The notes: generated by a model not told the origin, from the sequence alone. A stretch of 64,000 bases of DNA from Ruegeria sp. HKCCD8929 (GCF_013031405.1 NZ_WPZY01000007.1:62001-126000); one strand, 5' to 3'. Counted from the first letter of the stretch, positions 53,281 to 62,041 are shown. Translations and numbers: made by a program.

Positions 53281-53693
53281 CGGAAACGCTTGTCGGCCAA
53301 TGCATGTGCGGCGCGGTCAACTGGTCGTCATCCGACCAGATCACCCGCCGCCTGTCCTGCCATTGCGGCGACTGCCAGAAAGCCACCTCATCCCCGTTCA
53401 CGACATTCGTGGGCCTACCCCCGGAAACCGTCGAATGGACCGGCGAGATCAACCACTACGAAAGCTCGCCCGGCACCCATCGCGGCTTCTGCCCAAAATG
53501 CGGCACCCGCCTCTATTTCCGGTCAGACAAATGGCCGGGAGAGATCCACATCCACGCGGCGACGTTGACCGACGCCTCAAGCTATACCCCCGACGCCCAT
53601 GTCGTCATGGCCAGCGCCGTTCCCTGGCTGCATCTGGCCGATGACATTCCCAAACACCAAAGCTTTCAGGCCGAGCCCGCCGATCAGGAGTAG
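53277..53693 (+). CDS. GFA-family protein (glutathione-dependent formaldehyde-activating type)
   Basis: 138 residues from the ATG at 53277 with GGAGG 6 nt upstream (a GTG at 53271 lacks spacing). Zinc-binding cysteines: GQCMCGAVNW (about 8-17), LSCHCGDCQKAT (about 27-38) and GFCPKCGTRLYF (about 74-85). Mss4-like fold. Some members bind S-hydroxymethylglutathione, which would suit formaldehyde from the demethylating flavoprotein and Rieske enzyme nearby. ATGA overlap with the preceding gene. Confidence 0.88.
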   Translation: MTETLVGQCMCGAVNWSSSDQITRRLSCHCGDCQKATSSPFTTFVGLPPETVEWTGEINHYESSPGTHRGFCPKCGTRLYFRSDKWPGEIHIHAATLTDASSYTPDAHVVMASAVPWLHLADDIPKHQSFQAEPADQE

Positions 53694-53698
53694 AACCC

Positions 53699-54517
53699 AT
53701 GCTGATGCCCGGTGAGTGGCAACCCGAACACAAACTGTTCCCGCATTCGGTGGGTTTTACGTCTCCACCTTTCGACTTTGACGCCGCACCATCGGATTTC
53801 CTGCGCATGTGTCCCGAAACCGTCGGCGTGCATGGCTGGATGCTGCACGTGCCCGACTATGTGCACGGGCTGGACCAGCGCAAACAGAATTTCGGCATGC
53901 TCGATGATTTCGTCCATTGCATGTCTCGCAACGGCGTCGATGTCTGCGGACAGGTCGGCTCAAACTGGGTGCATGCCTGCGGTCTGGGGGTCGAGGGCGT
54001 CCGGCAGCATTGCGAAGACCTCTCCGACAAATACGGCATCCGGTTTCACATGGCCGGATACGCCATGGTCGAAGCCCTGCGTGAGATAAATGTCGAGAAG
54101 GTCGCGCTCAACGCCGCCTATCACTGGCCCGAATGGTGGCAGGGCACGGTGGGCTTTTTGCAAGAGGCCGGGTTTGACGTGGTTTGGGCGGGCAACTTTC
54201 ACGATCAGGGCTGGTTCGCCAGTCAGGAAGAGGTCAACGCCTACCGCTGGGTCTTCGGCGGCGATCTGGCAATGAAGAGTTTCGAATATGTCGCCGAGCT
54301 GGCACCCCAGGCCGAGGCAATCCTGATTAACGGAATGTGCAACTTCCGCACGGGTCCGGACGGGTTACCGCAACGCCCGTTGCACCTGGCCGACGATCTC
54401 GAGGCGGCACTGGGCAAGCCGGTGATCGGCCATGACATCGCGCTCTACTGGCGCATCTTCAAATCGCTCGGGATTGCGCCCGAGACACCACATGGGCAGC
54501 TTTTGAGGCGGCTCTAG
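53699..54517 (+). CDS. Asp/Glu racemase-fold protein (maleate isomerase / arylmalonate decarboxylase relative)
   Basis: 272 residues. The pattern of two half-domains with active-site cysteines is visible: HACGLGVEG (Cys94) in the first and LINGMCNFRTGPDG (Cys214) in the second, the latter like the CTNLRT motif of arylmalonate decarboxylase/maleate isomerase enzymes. NVEKVALNAAYHWPEWW (about 131-147) matches their inter-domain helix. Divergent, so substrate is unclear: a hydroxy- or dicarboxylic acid. Part of the RpiR-Rieske strand. Confidence 0.68.
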   Translation: MLMPGEWQPEHKLFPHSVGFTSPPFDFDAAPSDFLRMCPETVGVHGWMLHVPDYVHGLDQRKQNFGMLDDFVHCMSRNGVDVCGQVGSNWVHACGLGVEGVRQHCEDLSDKYGIRFHMAGYAMVEALREINVEKVALNAAYHWPEWWQGTVGFLQEAGFDVVWAGNFHDQGWFASQEEVNAYRWVFGGDLAMKSFEYVAELAPQAEAILINGMCNFRTGPDGLPQRPLHLADDLEAALGKPVIGHDIALYWRIFKSLGIAPETPHGQLLRRL

Positions 54518-54571
54518 TCACCGAAAAAACCTGTACAAGTCGAACACGTCGCATCCGGGAGCCGGTACAAA

Positions 54572-55312
54572 ATGCACAAAATCCTCGCCCTGTGGGCTGT
54601 GCCCCGCTCAACCTCGACCGCCTTCGAATGGATGATGCGGCAGCGCGGCGATCTCGATTGCCTACACGAACCGTTCGGCGAGGCATGGTATCAGGGCGAG
54701 GAGCCGCTCTGGCATCGGTTCCAGCCCGGCGAGAAAACGACCCCCGGCCTGACCCTGGAAAGCGTCTGGGACGACATCCAGCAACGTGCCCGCAAAGGGG
54801 CCGTGTTCCTCAAGGATTTTCCTTATTATATCAACCACATGTGGGACGCAGAGTTTCTGTCGAACTTCACCCACGCCTTCCTGATCCGAGACCCGGCCAA
54901 GACGATAACCTCGATGTACAAACAATGGCCGGATTTCGCCGAGGGTGAGGTCGGCTTCCCCGAGCAGCGCGCCCTGTTCGATCTGCTGACCGCTCTGAAC
55001 GGCGCCCCGCCCCCGGTGATCGACAGCGACGACCTGCTGGAAGATCCCCATGCCATGACCAGAAAATTCTGCGATTCCATGGGCATACCCTTCATCGAAG
55101 AGGCGCTGACATGGGCGGCCGGCGGTGACCCTTCCGCCCATAGCTGGTGGGACGGCGGCTCGTTTCACGGCAATCTCGCGAAGTCCACCGGACTGGTGCC
55201 GCAGCCGCGCAGACATATCTCGATCGAGGACGCTCCCGACCGGGTCAAACAGGTGTATCGCCGGATGAAGCCGCACTACGATCACCTCTATAAACACCGC
55301 ATACAGCCGTGA
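54572..55312 (+). CDS. Sulfotransferase-fold protein
   Basis: 246 residues. Starts MHKILALWAVPRSTSTAFEW, with the 5'-PSB-like WAVPRSTSTA (about 8-17) used for PAPS binding in place of a Walker A loop. 3'-PB region FLIRDPAKTITSMYKQWPDF (about 106-125). Family members sulfate hydroxyls or amines; some bacterial relatives are annotated only as sulfotransferase family. Monocistronic or the tail of the upstream operon; 54 bp gap. Confidence 0.78.
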   Translation: MHKILALWAVPRSTSTAFEWMMRQRGDLDCLHEPFGEAWYQGEEPLWHRFQPGEKTTPGLTLESVWDDIQQRARKGAVFLKDFPYYINHMWDAEFLSNFTHAFLIRDPAKTITSMYKQWPDFAEGEVGFPEQRALFDLLTALNGAPPPVIDSDDLLEDPHAMTRKFCDSMGIPFIEEALTWAAGGDPSAHSWWDGGSFHGNLAKSTGLVPQPRRHISIEDAPDRVKQVYRRMKPHYDHLYKHRIQP

Positions 55313-55342
55313 TTTCCACCACGCGCAAACCGGAGACAAAAC

Positions 55343-55735
55343 ATGGCAGACACATTTGACGAAGACCTGTTCCTGAAAGGTCTGGAGCAGCGCAAAGGCA
55401 CGTTGGGCGCTGAATATGTTGAGAAAAACCTGGCCGCCGCCGACGATTTCACTCGCCCCTTCCAGGAGGCGATGACCGCCTGGTGCTGGGGCTTTGGCTG
55501 GGGCGACGATGTGATCGAGCCCAAGACCCGCTCGATGATGAACCTCGCCATGATCGGCGCGCTCGGCAAGATGCACGAATGGGAAATCCACTGCCGCGGC
55601 GCGCTGAACAACGGCGTCTCAAAGGAAGAGATCCGCGCCATCGTCCATGTGGTCGGCATCTATTGCGGCGTCCCGCAGGCGCTCGAATGTTTCCGGGTGG
55701 CCCGCAAGGTTCTGGCGGAGGCCGGACAGCTTTGA
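55343..55735 (+). CDS. Carboxymuconolactone decarboxylase family protein
   Basis: 130 residues with the CMD core KTRSMMNLAMIGALGKMHEW (about 60-79) and HVVGIYCGVPQALECFRVAR (about 102-121). Lacks the CxxC of AhpD, so it belongs to the decarboxylase-like branch (PcaC-like), with GALNNGVSKEEIRA conserved. Terminator at 55758 follows. Confidence 0.85.
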   Translation: MADTFDEDLFLKGLEQRKGTLGAEYVEKNLAAADDFTRPFQEAMTAWCWGFGWGDDVIEPKTRSMMNLAMIGALGKMHEWEIHCRGALNNGVSKEEIRAIVHVVGIYCGVPQALECFRVARKVLAEAGQL

Positions 55736-55757
55736 GGCCATGCCGAAGGATGTTTTG

Positions 55758-55788
55758 AAGGCCCGCCCTCGTGGCGGGCTTTTCTTTT
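55758..55788 (+). terminator. Rho-independent terminator
   Basis: GCCCGCC (55761-55767), loop CTCGT, GGCGGGC (55773-55779), followed by TTTTCTTTT. It closes the RpiR-to-CMD transcription unit before the paa genes. Confidence 0.9.
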
Positions 55789-55871
55789 GGCGCCTCATGA
55801 CATGTTACGAAAAAAACTGCCAGAAGCAAATTCCGTTACATTTTGTCTTGCCGCGAATCGCATTCCGGCGT

Positions 55872-55897
55872 ATTACCCGACCAAGCGGTCACTTAAT
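55872..55897 (+). promoter_or_regulatory. Candidate TetR-type (PaaR-like) operator before the paa operon
   Basis: Imperfect palindrome with outer ATTA/TAAT and inner GACC/GGTC arms: ATTACCCGACC-AAGC-GGTCACTTAAT. It is 33 bp upstream of the thiolase start, in the only gap before the paa genes. TetR regulators of paa genes use GACCGNNCGGTC-like sites. Confidence 0.6.
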
Positions 55898-55929
55898 GAC
55901 GCCCTACGCAAGACCGGAGTTTCTGACGC

Positions 55930-57132
55930 ATGGACGCTTTCATCTGCGACGCTCAACGCACGCCCATCGGGCGCTATGGCGGAGCCCTTTCCCAGGTGCG
56001 CACGGACGATCTGGCCGCAATCCCGCTGGCGGCACTGAAGGAGCGTAACCCGGATGTGAATTGGGCCAGCGTCGATGACGTGATCTATGGCGATGCCAAT
56101 CAGGCCGGGGAGAGCAACCGCAACGTCGCCCGCATGGCCGCCCTGCTGGCGGGCCTGCCGGTCGATGTGCCCGGAACTACGATCAACCGGCTGTGCGCCA
56201 GCGGAATGGATGCGGTGGGCATGGCCGCCCGCGCGATCAAAGCGGGCGATTACGATTTGGCTATCGCCGGCGGCGTCGAGAGCATGTCACGGGCGCCCTT
56301 TGTGATGCCCAAAGCCACCAGCGCCTTTACCCGCGCGAACGCGGTTTATGACACCACCATCGGCTGGCGTTTCGTGAACAAGAAGATGCACGAGATGTAC
56401 GGCACCGACTCGATGCCGCAAACCGCCGACAACGTGGCCGAGGACTACCAGATCAGCCGTACCGATCAGGACGCTTTTGCCGCCCGGTCGCAGGCCCGCT
56501 GGGCCGCCGCGCATGAGGCGGGTTTGTTTGCCGACGAGATCACGCCGGTCACTATTCCGCAGCGCAAGGGCGAGCCCATTGTAGTGGAGACCGACGAACA
56601 TCCCCGCCCCGGCACCAGCGCCGAAAAGCTCTCGGGCCTCAAGGGCGTTAACGGACCGGACAAGACGGTGACCGCAGGCAATGCCTCGGGCGTGAATGAC
56701 GGCGCGGCGGCGATCCTGCTGGCGAATGAGGCATCGGCGGCACAGAACAACCTGACCCCGATGGCCCGCGTAGTCGGCATGTCGGTGGCGGGCGTCGAGC
56801 CCCGCGTGATGGGCATCGGGCCGGTGCCCGCCAGCCAGAAGCTGCTGGCCCGCGCAGGTCTCAGCATCGACCAGATGGATGTGATAGAATTGAACGAAGC
56901 CTTTGCGTCGCAGGGCCTTGCCACCCTGCGCGCGCTTGGCGTGGCCGACGATGCACCCCATGTTAACCCCAACGGGGGCGCCATCGCGATCGGCCACCCG
57001 CTGGGCATGTCCGGCGCGCGGCTGGTGATGACTGCGGCCTATCAGTTGAAACGCACCGGCGGGCGCTATGCGTTGTGCACCATGTGCGTAGGCGTCGGCC
57101 AGGGGGCCGCACTTATTCTCGAACGCGTGTAG
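55930..57132 (+). CDS. paaJ: 3-oxoadipyl-CoA/3-oxo-5,6-dehydrosuberyl-CoA thiolase
   Basis: 400 residues; thiolase of PcaF/PaaJ type. Cys in TINRLCASGMDAVGMAA (about 86-102), His in NPNGGAIAIGHPLGMSGAR (about 346-364), Cys in CTMCVGVGQGAAL (about 383-395). Catalyses the thiolytic steps closing the phenylacetate (and beta-ketoadipate) pathways. First gene of the paa cluster, followed by paaA, so paaJ is preferred over pcaF. Confidence 0.9.
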   Translation: MDAFICDAQRTPIGRYGGALSQVRTDDLAAIPLAALKERNPDVNWASVDDVIYGDANQAGESNRNVARMAALLAGLPVDVPGTTINRLCASGMDAVGMAARAIKAGDYDLAIAGGVESMSRAPFVMPKATSAFTRANAVYDTTIGWRFVNKKMHEMYGTDSMPQTADNVAEDYQISRTDQDAFAARSQARWAAAHEAGLFADEITPVTIPQRKGEPIVVETDEHPRPGTSAEKLSGLKGVNGPDKTVTAGNASGVNDGAAAILLANEASAAQNNLTPMARVVGMSVAGVEPRVMGIGPVPASQKLLARAGLSIDQMDVIELNEAFASQGLATLRALGVADDAPHVNPNGGAIAIGHPLGMSGARLVMTAAYQLKRTGGRYALCTMCVGVGQGAALILERV

Positions 57133-57165
57133 GGCGCGGTCCAAAAAAACGGGAGGAGACCCGAT

Positions 57166-58173
57166 ATGTACGCTCAAATGATCAAGGCAGCAGGAACCGG
57201 CGTCAAATCCCGCGAGGAGATGACCGATCAGGAACGCGTGTTTCAAGACAAGATCGACGCCGATATCAAGATCGAGCCGCGTGACTGGATGCCCGATGAC
57301 TACCGCGCCACGCTGATCCGCCAGATCGGCCAGCACGCGCATTCCGAGATCGTAGGGCAACTGCCCGAAGGCAACTGGATCACCCGCGCGCCCACATTGG
57401 AACGCAAGGCGATCCTGCTGGCCAAGGTACAAGACGAGGCGGGGCATGGCCTGTATCTCTACTGCGCCGCCGAAACACTGGGCGTCAGCCGCGACGAGAT
57501 CACCGAGATGCTGCTGGATGGCCGCATGAAATACTCGTCGATCTTCAACTATCCGACGCTGAACTGGGCAGATATCGGCGCCGTGGGATGGCTGGTCGAT
57601 GGTGCGGCGATCATGAACCAGGTGCCGTTGCAACGGACGTCCTATGGCCCCTATTCGCGCGCGATGATCCGCATCTGCAAGGAAGAGAGCTTTCACCAGC
57701 GTCAGGGCTATGACGCGATCCGCAAGATGGCCGAGGGCACGCCCGAGCAGCGCAAGATGGCGCAGGATGCGCTGAACCGGTTCTGGTATCCGTCGCTGAT
57801 GATGTTCGGACCTTCGGACAAGGAGTCGGTGCATTCGGCGCAGTCGATGGCGTGGAAAATCAAGATCAACACCAATGACGAGTTGCGCCAGAAATTTGTC
57901 GATCAGACCGTGCCGCAGGCCGAGTATCTGGGTCTGACCATCCCCGACCCCGAGCTGAAGTGGAACGAACAGCGCGGACATTATGATTTCAGCGAGCCGG
58001 ACTGGTCCGAATTCTTCGACGTGATCAAGGGCAACGGCCCCTGCAACGTGGACCGCCTCGCCGACCGCAACAAGGCTTGGGACGACGGCAAATGGGTGCG
58101 CGACGGGCTGCTGGCCCACGCCGAGAAGAGAAAGGCCCGTAAATCCGCCGCCGCCAAGGTGGCAGCCGAGTAA
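57166..58173 (+). CDS. paaA: 1,2-phenylacetyl-CoA epoxidase subunit PaaA
   Basis: 335 residues. Catalytic di-iron subunit of the multicomponent epoxidase. Iron ligands in [20 protein letters not shown] (about 85-104; EXXH) and [20 protein letters not shown] (about 167-186; EXXH). GGGAGGAGA ribosome site. With PaaBCDE it epoxidises the ring of phenylacetyl-CoA using O2. Confidence 0.96.
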   Translation: MYAQMIKAAGTGVKSREEMTDQERVFQDKIDADIKIEPRDWMPDDYRATLIRQIGQHAHSEIVGQLPEGNWITRAPTLERKAILLAKVQDEAGHGLYLYCAAETLGVSRDEITEMLLDGRMKYSSIFNYPTLNWADIGAVGWLVDGAAIMNQVPLQRTSYGPYSRAMIRICKEESFHQRQGYDAIRKMAEGTPEQRKMAQDALNRFWYPSLMMFGPSDKESVHSAQSMAWKIKINTNDELRQKFVDQTVPQAEYLGLTIPDPELKWNEQRGHYDFSEPDWSEFFDVIKGNGPCNVDRLADRNKAWDDGKWVRDGLLAHAEKRKARKSAAAKVAAE

Positions 58174-58176
58174 AAC

Positions 58177-58260
58177 ATGAACGATCCGCTGCGCGAGGCT
58201 GCCGGTTTTCGCCACCGGAATCAGAACCCGCGCCCAGCCAGGAGGAGAACTGAGCGATGA
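58177..58260 (+). CDS. Possible 27-codon small gene between paaA and paaB
   Basis: ATG at 58177 to TGA at 58258-58260, overlapping the paaB ATG (58257) as ATGA, as genes in this operon often do. The peptide is basic and Arg-rich at its end (RPARRRTER); the AGGAGGAGA that codes for Arg-Arg-Arg is also the paaB ribosome site. No ribosome site precedes it. May be coincidence. Confidence 0.25.
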   Translation: MNDPLREAAGFRHRNQNPRPARRRTER

Positions 58261-58541
58261 AAAACGAATGGCCCCTGTGGGAAATCTTCATCCGCGGCCA
58301 GCATGGCATGAGCCACCGCCACGTGGGCTCACTGCATGCGCCTGACGCCGAGATGGCGATCAAGAACGCCCGCGACGTCTATACCCGCCGCAACGAGGGC
58401 GTGTCGATCTGGGTAGTTGAAGCAAAGCATATCAGCGCCACCGCGCCGGGCGACAAGGGCCCGCTGTTCGAACCGTCGGAATCCAAGATCTACCGTCATC
58501 CGACGTTCTTTGACATTCCCGACGAAGTGGGGGCGATGTGA
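58257..58541 (+). CDS. paaB: 1,2-phenylacetyl-CoA epoxidase subunit PaaB
   Basis: 94 residues, standard length. WPLWEIFIRGQHGMSHRHVG at the start, LHAPDAEMAIKNARDVYTRR (about 24-43) and VWVVEA-like IWVVEAKHISA. Small structural/regulatory subunit. ATGA overlap with paaC. Confidence 0.96.
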   Translation: MKNEWPLWEIFIRGQHGMSHRHVGSLHAPDAEMAIKNARDVYTRRNEGVSIWVVEAKHISATAPGDKGPLFEPSESKIYRHPTFFDIPDEVGAM

Positions 58542-59299
58542 TGACCCGGGAAGACGCCTTTCTGCAATTCCTGCTGCGGATGGGGGACAACACCCTGATC
58601 CTTGGCCACCGGGTCAGCGAATGGTGCGGCCACGCGCCGGTGCTGGAAGAGGATATCGCGCTGGCCAATACCGCGCTGGACCTGATCGGTCAGACTCAGA
58701 TGTGGCTGGGGCTTGCGGGTGAGATCGAGGGCGCCAAGAGCGCCGACGATCTGGCCTTCCTGCGGGACGCCTGGGATTTCCGCAACGTGCTGCTGGTCGA
58801 GGTGCCGAACGGCGATTTCGGCCGCACTCTGATGCGCCAGTTCCTGTTCGACGCATGGCACTCGATCATGCTGGGACGGTTGATGACATCTTCGGATGAG
58901 CGCGTTGCCGCCATCGCCGAAAAGGCCAGCAAGGAGGTTTCCTACCACCTGGAACGCTCAGGCGACACCGTGGTCGGTCTGGGAGACGGCACTGAGGAGA
59001 GCCATGCCCGGATGCAGGAGGCGCTGGACTATCTCTGGCCGTATGTCGGCGAGATGTTCGCAGGCGACGCGGTGGATGCCGAGATGGCGGCAGCAGGGAT
59101 CGCTCCCGACCCGGCGGGCCTGCGCGAGGAATATGACGCGCTGGTGGGCCGCGTGCTGGGCGAGGCAACGCTGACGATCCCGGAAAGCCGTTTTGCCCAC
59201 AAGGGCGGGCGCGACGGGCGGATGCATACCGAGCATCTGGGCCATCTGCTGACAAGCATGCAGTGGCTGCAGCGCGCCTATCCCGGCGCAAGCTGGTAA
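58538..59299 (+). CDS. paaC: 1,2-phenylacetyl-CoA epoxidase subunit PaaC
   Basis: 253 residues, PaaA/PaaC ferritin-like fold without a working iron site. FLLRMGDNTLILGHRVSEWC (about 7-26), LALD-type ALANTALDLIGQTQMWLGL and EVSYHLERSGDTVVGLGDGT (about 134-153). Structural partner of PaaA. Confidence 0.95.
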   Translation: MMTREDAFLQFLLRMGDNTLILGHRVSEWCGHAPVLEEDIALANTALDLIGQTQMWLGLAGEIEGAKSADDLAFLRDAWDFRNVLLVEVPNGDFGRTLMRQFLFDAWHSIMLGRLMTSSDERVAAIAEKASKEVSYHLERSGDTVVGLGDGTEESHARMQEALDYLWPYVGEMFAGDAVDAEMAAAGIAPDPAGLREEYDALVGRVLGEATLTIPESRFAHKGGRDGRMHTEHLGHLLTSMQWLQRAYPGASW

Positions 59300-59305
59300 G
59301 ATCCG

Positions 59306-59767
59306 ATGACGCGTGCCTCGGTCAAACAGGTCTGGGACTGGCTCGACGCCGTTCCCGACCCCGAGATCCCGGTGATTTCGGTCGTCGATCTCGGCATCGT
59401 GCGGGATATCGAATGGGATTCGGATACGCTGACGGTTACCGTGACCCCGACCTATTCGGGCTGCCCGGCGACCTCGGTGATCAGTTGGGACATCGAAACC
59501 GCCCTGCGCAATCACGGGATCAAGGACATTCGCCTGCAAACCCGGATCTCGCCCGCCTGGACGACGGACTGGCTGAGCGACAAGGGCCGCGCGAAGCTCG
59601 AGGAATTCGGCATCGCACCGCCCCAACCCGCGGGCGGCCCCGAGCGCTGCCCGCGCTGTGGCAGCAAGGCAGTGGAAAAGGTCAGCCAGTTCGGCTCGAC
59701 CCCGTGCAAGGCGCATTGGCGCTGCACCGGCTGCCTGGAACCTTTCGACTATTTCAAGTGCATCTGA
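59306..59767 (+). CDS. paaD: PaaD, maturation factor of phenylacetyl-CoA epoxidase
   Basis: 153 residues. DUF59/MIP18-like domain DPEIPVISVVDLGIVRDIEW (about 17-36) and VTPTYSGCPATSVIS with its conserved Cys. C-terminal zinc or iron ribbon CPRCGSKAVEKVSQFGSTPC then CTGCLEPFDYFKC. Needed for a functional iron site in PaaA. Confidence 0.95.
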   Translation: MTRASVKQVWDWLDAVPDPEIPVISVVDLGIVRDIEWDSDTLTVTVTPTYSGCPATSVISWDIETALRNHGIKDIRLQTRISPAWTTDWLSDKGRAKLEEFGIAPPQPAGGPERCPRCGSKAVEKVSQFGSTPCKAHWRCTGCLEPFDYFKCI

Positions 59768-59777
59768 GGAGGACCGG

Positions 59778-60851
59778 ATGGCACGCTTTCACGATCTGGA
59801 AGTCACCGACATCCACAAAACCATCCGCGACGCGGTCGTGGTGACGCTGAAGCCGATGAACGGCTCGGCCGAGGAATTCGATTTCACCCAAGGACAGTAT
59901 CTGACCTTTCGCCACGACTTCGACGGCGAGGAACTGCGTCGGTCCTATTCGATCTGCGCGGGCAAGGACGATGGCGTCCTGCAGGTGGGGATCAAGCGCG
60001 TCGATGGCGGTGCGTTCTCGACCTGGGCCAACGAAGAGCTGAAGGTCGGTGATAAGATGCAGGCCATGCCGCCGATGGGTGGCTTCTTCACCCCAATCGA
60101 TCCGGAGGCCGAGAAATCCTATCTTGGTTTTGCCGGGGGATCAGGCATCACACCGGTCCTGTCGATCCTCAAGACCACGCTGGCGCGTGAGCCCAGGTCG
60201 CAATTCACGCTGGTCTATGCCAACAAGGGCGTGAACACGATCATGTTCCGCGAGGAACTGGAGGACCTCAAGAACCTCTATATGGGCCGCCTGAACGTGA
60301 TCCATATCCTTGAGACCGACGCGCAGGAGATCGACCTGTTCACCGGTCTGGTAACACAGGAGAAATGCGCCGAGTTGTTCCAGCACTGGATCGACATCGA
60401 GAATACCGATGCAGCCTTCATTTGCGGCCCCGAGCCAATGATGCTGGGCATCGCGGCAGCGTTGCGTGCACACGGGCTGGACGACAACCAGATCAAGTTC
60501 GAACTGTTCGCCAGCGCCCAGCCGGGCCGCGCCAGACCCAAGGCGGTCTCGGCCGAGGCAGCGACCAGCGCCAACCAGACCAAGGCGGCGATCACGCTGG
60601 ATGGGGCAACCCAGACCATCACCATGCCCAAGGACCTCTCGATCCTCGACGCCGCGCTCGAAAACACCATGGATGCGCCTTATGCCTGCAAGGCCGGGGT
60701 CTGCTCGACCTGCCGCTGCAAGGTGATCGAGGGCGAGGTCGAGATGGTGGCGAACCATGCGCTTGAGGATTACGAGGTCGAGAAAGGCTATGTGCTGAGC
60801 TGCCAGGCCTTCCCGCTGACCGACACAATCGTCGTCGACTACGACCAGTAA
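59778..60851 (+). CDS. paaE: 1,2-phenylacetyl-CoA epoxidase reductase PaaE
   Basis: 357 residues from the ATG at 59778 (GAGGAGGA site). FAD-binding RRSYSICAGKDDGVLQVGIK (about 56-75), NADPH-binding LGFAGGSGITPVLSILK (about 117-133) and C-terminal plant-type ferredoxin domain with CKAGVCSTCRCK (about 303-314) and later LSCQ. Supplies electrons to PaaA. Confidence 0.96.
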   Translation: MARFHDLEVTDIHKTIRDAVVVTLKPMNGSAEEFDFTQGQYLTFRHDFDGEELRRSYSICAGKDDGVLQVGIKRVDGGAFSTWANEELKVGDKMQAMPPMGGFFTPIDPEAEKSYLGFAGGSGITPVLSILKTTLAREPRSQFTLVYANKGVNTIMFREELEDLKNLYMGRLNVIHILETDAQEIDLFTGLVTQEKCAELFQHWIDIENTDAAFICGPEPMMLGIAAALRAHGLDDNQIKFELFASAQPGRARPKAVSAEAATSANQTKAAITLDGATQTITMPKDLSILDAALENTMDAPYACKAGVCSTCRCKVIEGEVEMVANHALEDYEVEKGYVLSCQAFPLTDTIVVDYDQ

Positions 60852-60863
60852 GGGAGAGGGACT

Positions 60864-61622
60864 ATGGCCGAAGACATGACGATCGAAAGCTATCTGGCCG
60901 CCGGTGGCGTGCTGACCAATCCCGTGAACGTGCCGCCGCGCTACCGCGCCGAGCTGATGAAGCTGATGGCGACCTTCGTTGACAGCGAACTGGCCGGGGC
61001 CGCGGGCTTTGCCGACATCATCAACGAGGGGCCCGGCATCAAGGAGCGGATCGCAGCGGCAAAGATCGTGCTGGAAAAGACCGACAATGCCGACCGGGTG
61101 CTGCGGATCATGGGCGAGTTCGGCGCCAATACCGAACGCTACGCGACCCACCACCCCTGGACCGCCCGGCTGGAGCGCGCCGCCGATATCGGCGCGACCC
61201 GATCCGAGCACGACATGCGGCTGGCCGTCTTCAACTATCCGCTGCAAGGCTGGGTCGATGCGGTGGTGATGAACCTGCTGATGAGCCGCGCCGTGGTGGT
61301 GCAGCTGACCGAGTTCTCAATGATCTCCTACCAGCCGCTGGCCGAAGCGTTCCGGACCATTGCTCCCATCGAGGCCCATCACGGCGAACTGGCGCTGGAA
61401 GGGGCGGTCAAGCTGGTGGAAGAGGGTCAGGCAGCCGGGATGCAGGCCTCGGTTGACTACTGGTGGCCACGCGTGGCGGCCAGTTTCGGAACCGGATCAT
61501 CCGAGAAAGCGGACAGCCTACGCGAGATGGGATTGCGCAAATCCTCCAACACCGAACTCCGCACCCGATGGGAAGCGGAAGCCGGTAGCCAGCTGGAAAA
61601 TCTCGGCCTCAAAAAGCCCTGA
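60864..61622 (+). CDS. Extra PaaA/PaaC-family ferritin-like protein
   Basis: 252 residues. It belongs to the PaaA/PaaC superfamily by length, helical pattern and blocks such as FVDSELAGAAGFADIINEGP (about 38-57) and PIEAHHGELALEGAVKL (about 168-184), the latter with an ExxH. It is neither PaaA nor PaaC, which are both present upstream. 12 bp after paaE with its own GGGAGAGGG site. Could be a paralogous iron-binding subunit or a chaperone of the epoxidase. Confidence 0.75.
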   Translation: MAEDMTIESYLAAGGVLTNPVNVPPRYRAELMKLMATFVDSELAGAAGFADIINEGPGIKERIAAAKIVLEKTDNADRVLRIMGEFGANTERYATHHPWTARLERAADIGATRSEHDMRLAVFNYPLQGWVDAVVMNLLMSRAVVVQLTEFSMISYQPLAEAFRTIAPIEAHHGELALEGAVKLVEEGQAAGMQASVDYWWPRVAASFGTGSSEKADSLREMGLRKSSNTELRTRWEAEAGSQLENLGLKKP

Positions 61623-61640
61623 GCACACGCAAACGGAGAC

Positions 61641-61720
61641 CGGGCGGCTCCCGCCCGTCGCCCACGCCTGCGGCGCGGCCTCCCGTTGGGCCCGGCCGCG
61701 CACGCCAAGGCGTGCGCGGC
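61641..61720. repeat. Structured intergenic repeat, copy 4
   Basis: CGGGCGG-CTC-CCGCCCG (61641-61657), the shared CCTCCCGTTGGGCCCGGC, and a 12-bp perfect stem GCCGCGCACGCC/GGCGTGCGCGGC (61695-61720, loop AA). Lies 19 bp after the last paa gene, between convergent units. 61721-61825 holds only GC-rich sequence with no clear feature. Confidence 0.7.
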
Positions 61721-61825
61721 GGCATCTCGTCCCAAAGACGGTGACACCCGCAGCACCTTCTCCGCGCGGCGGGCGCGAAAAGTCGAAGCCGGCGCGCGGG
61801 TGACCCGCCGCCTTTGGCACAGGTC

Positions 61826-62041
61826 TCAGGGTGTTTTGGGGCGGCCGATCAGGCCAAACTTCAGGGCGAAAGATCGTAAGGACATGCGTTTGCGGCGCGC
61901 TCTACGGGTTGGCTTGACCTGCGCATCTCCGCCGGTCCGGTTGAATTCGTAGACGTCGATCACCTTTTCGGCACAGCCGCAGGCCTCGCCCAGGCCGACC
62001 TTGGTGTAGTAGAACTTCTCGAAACTCTCCGGCCTTTGCAT
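61826..62041 (-). CDS. Small Cys-containing hypothetical protein
   Basis: 71 residues from the ATG at 62041, chosen for AGGAAGG at 6 nt rather than the earlier ATG at 62089. N-terminal MQRPESFEKFYYTKVGLGEA, a CGC pair (CGCAEKVIDVYEF), and a basic tail RRARRKRMSLRSFALKFGL. No recognised family. Separated from tetR by 88 bp and facing the paa operon end. Confidence 0.5.
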   Translation of the reverse strand: MQRPESFEKFYYTKVGLGEACGCAEKVIDVYEFNRTGGDAQVKPTRRARRKRMSLRSFALKFGLIGRPKTP

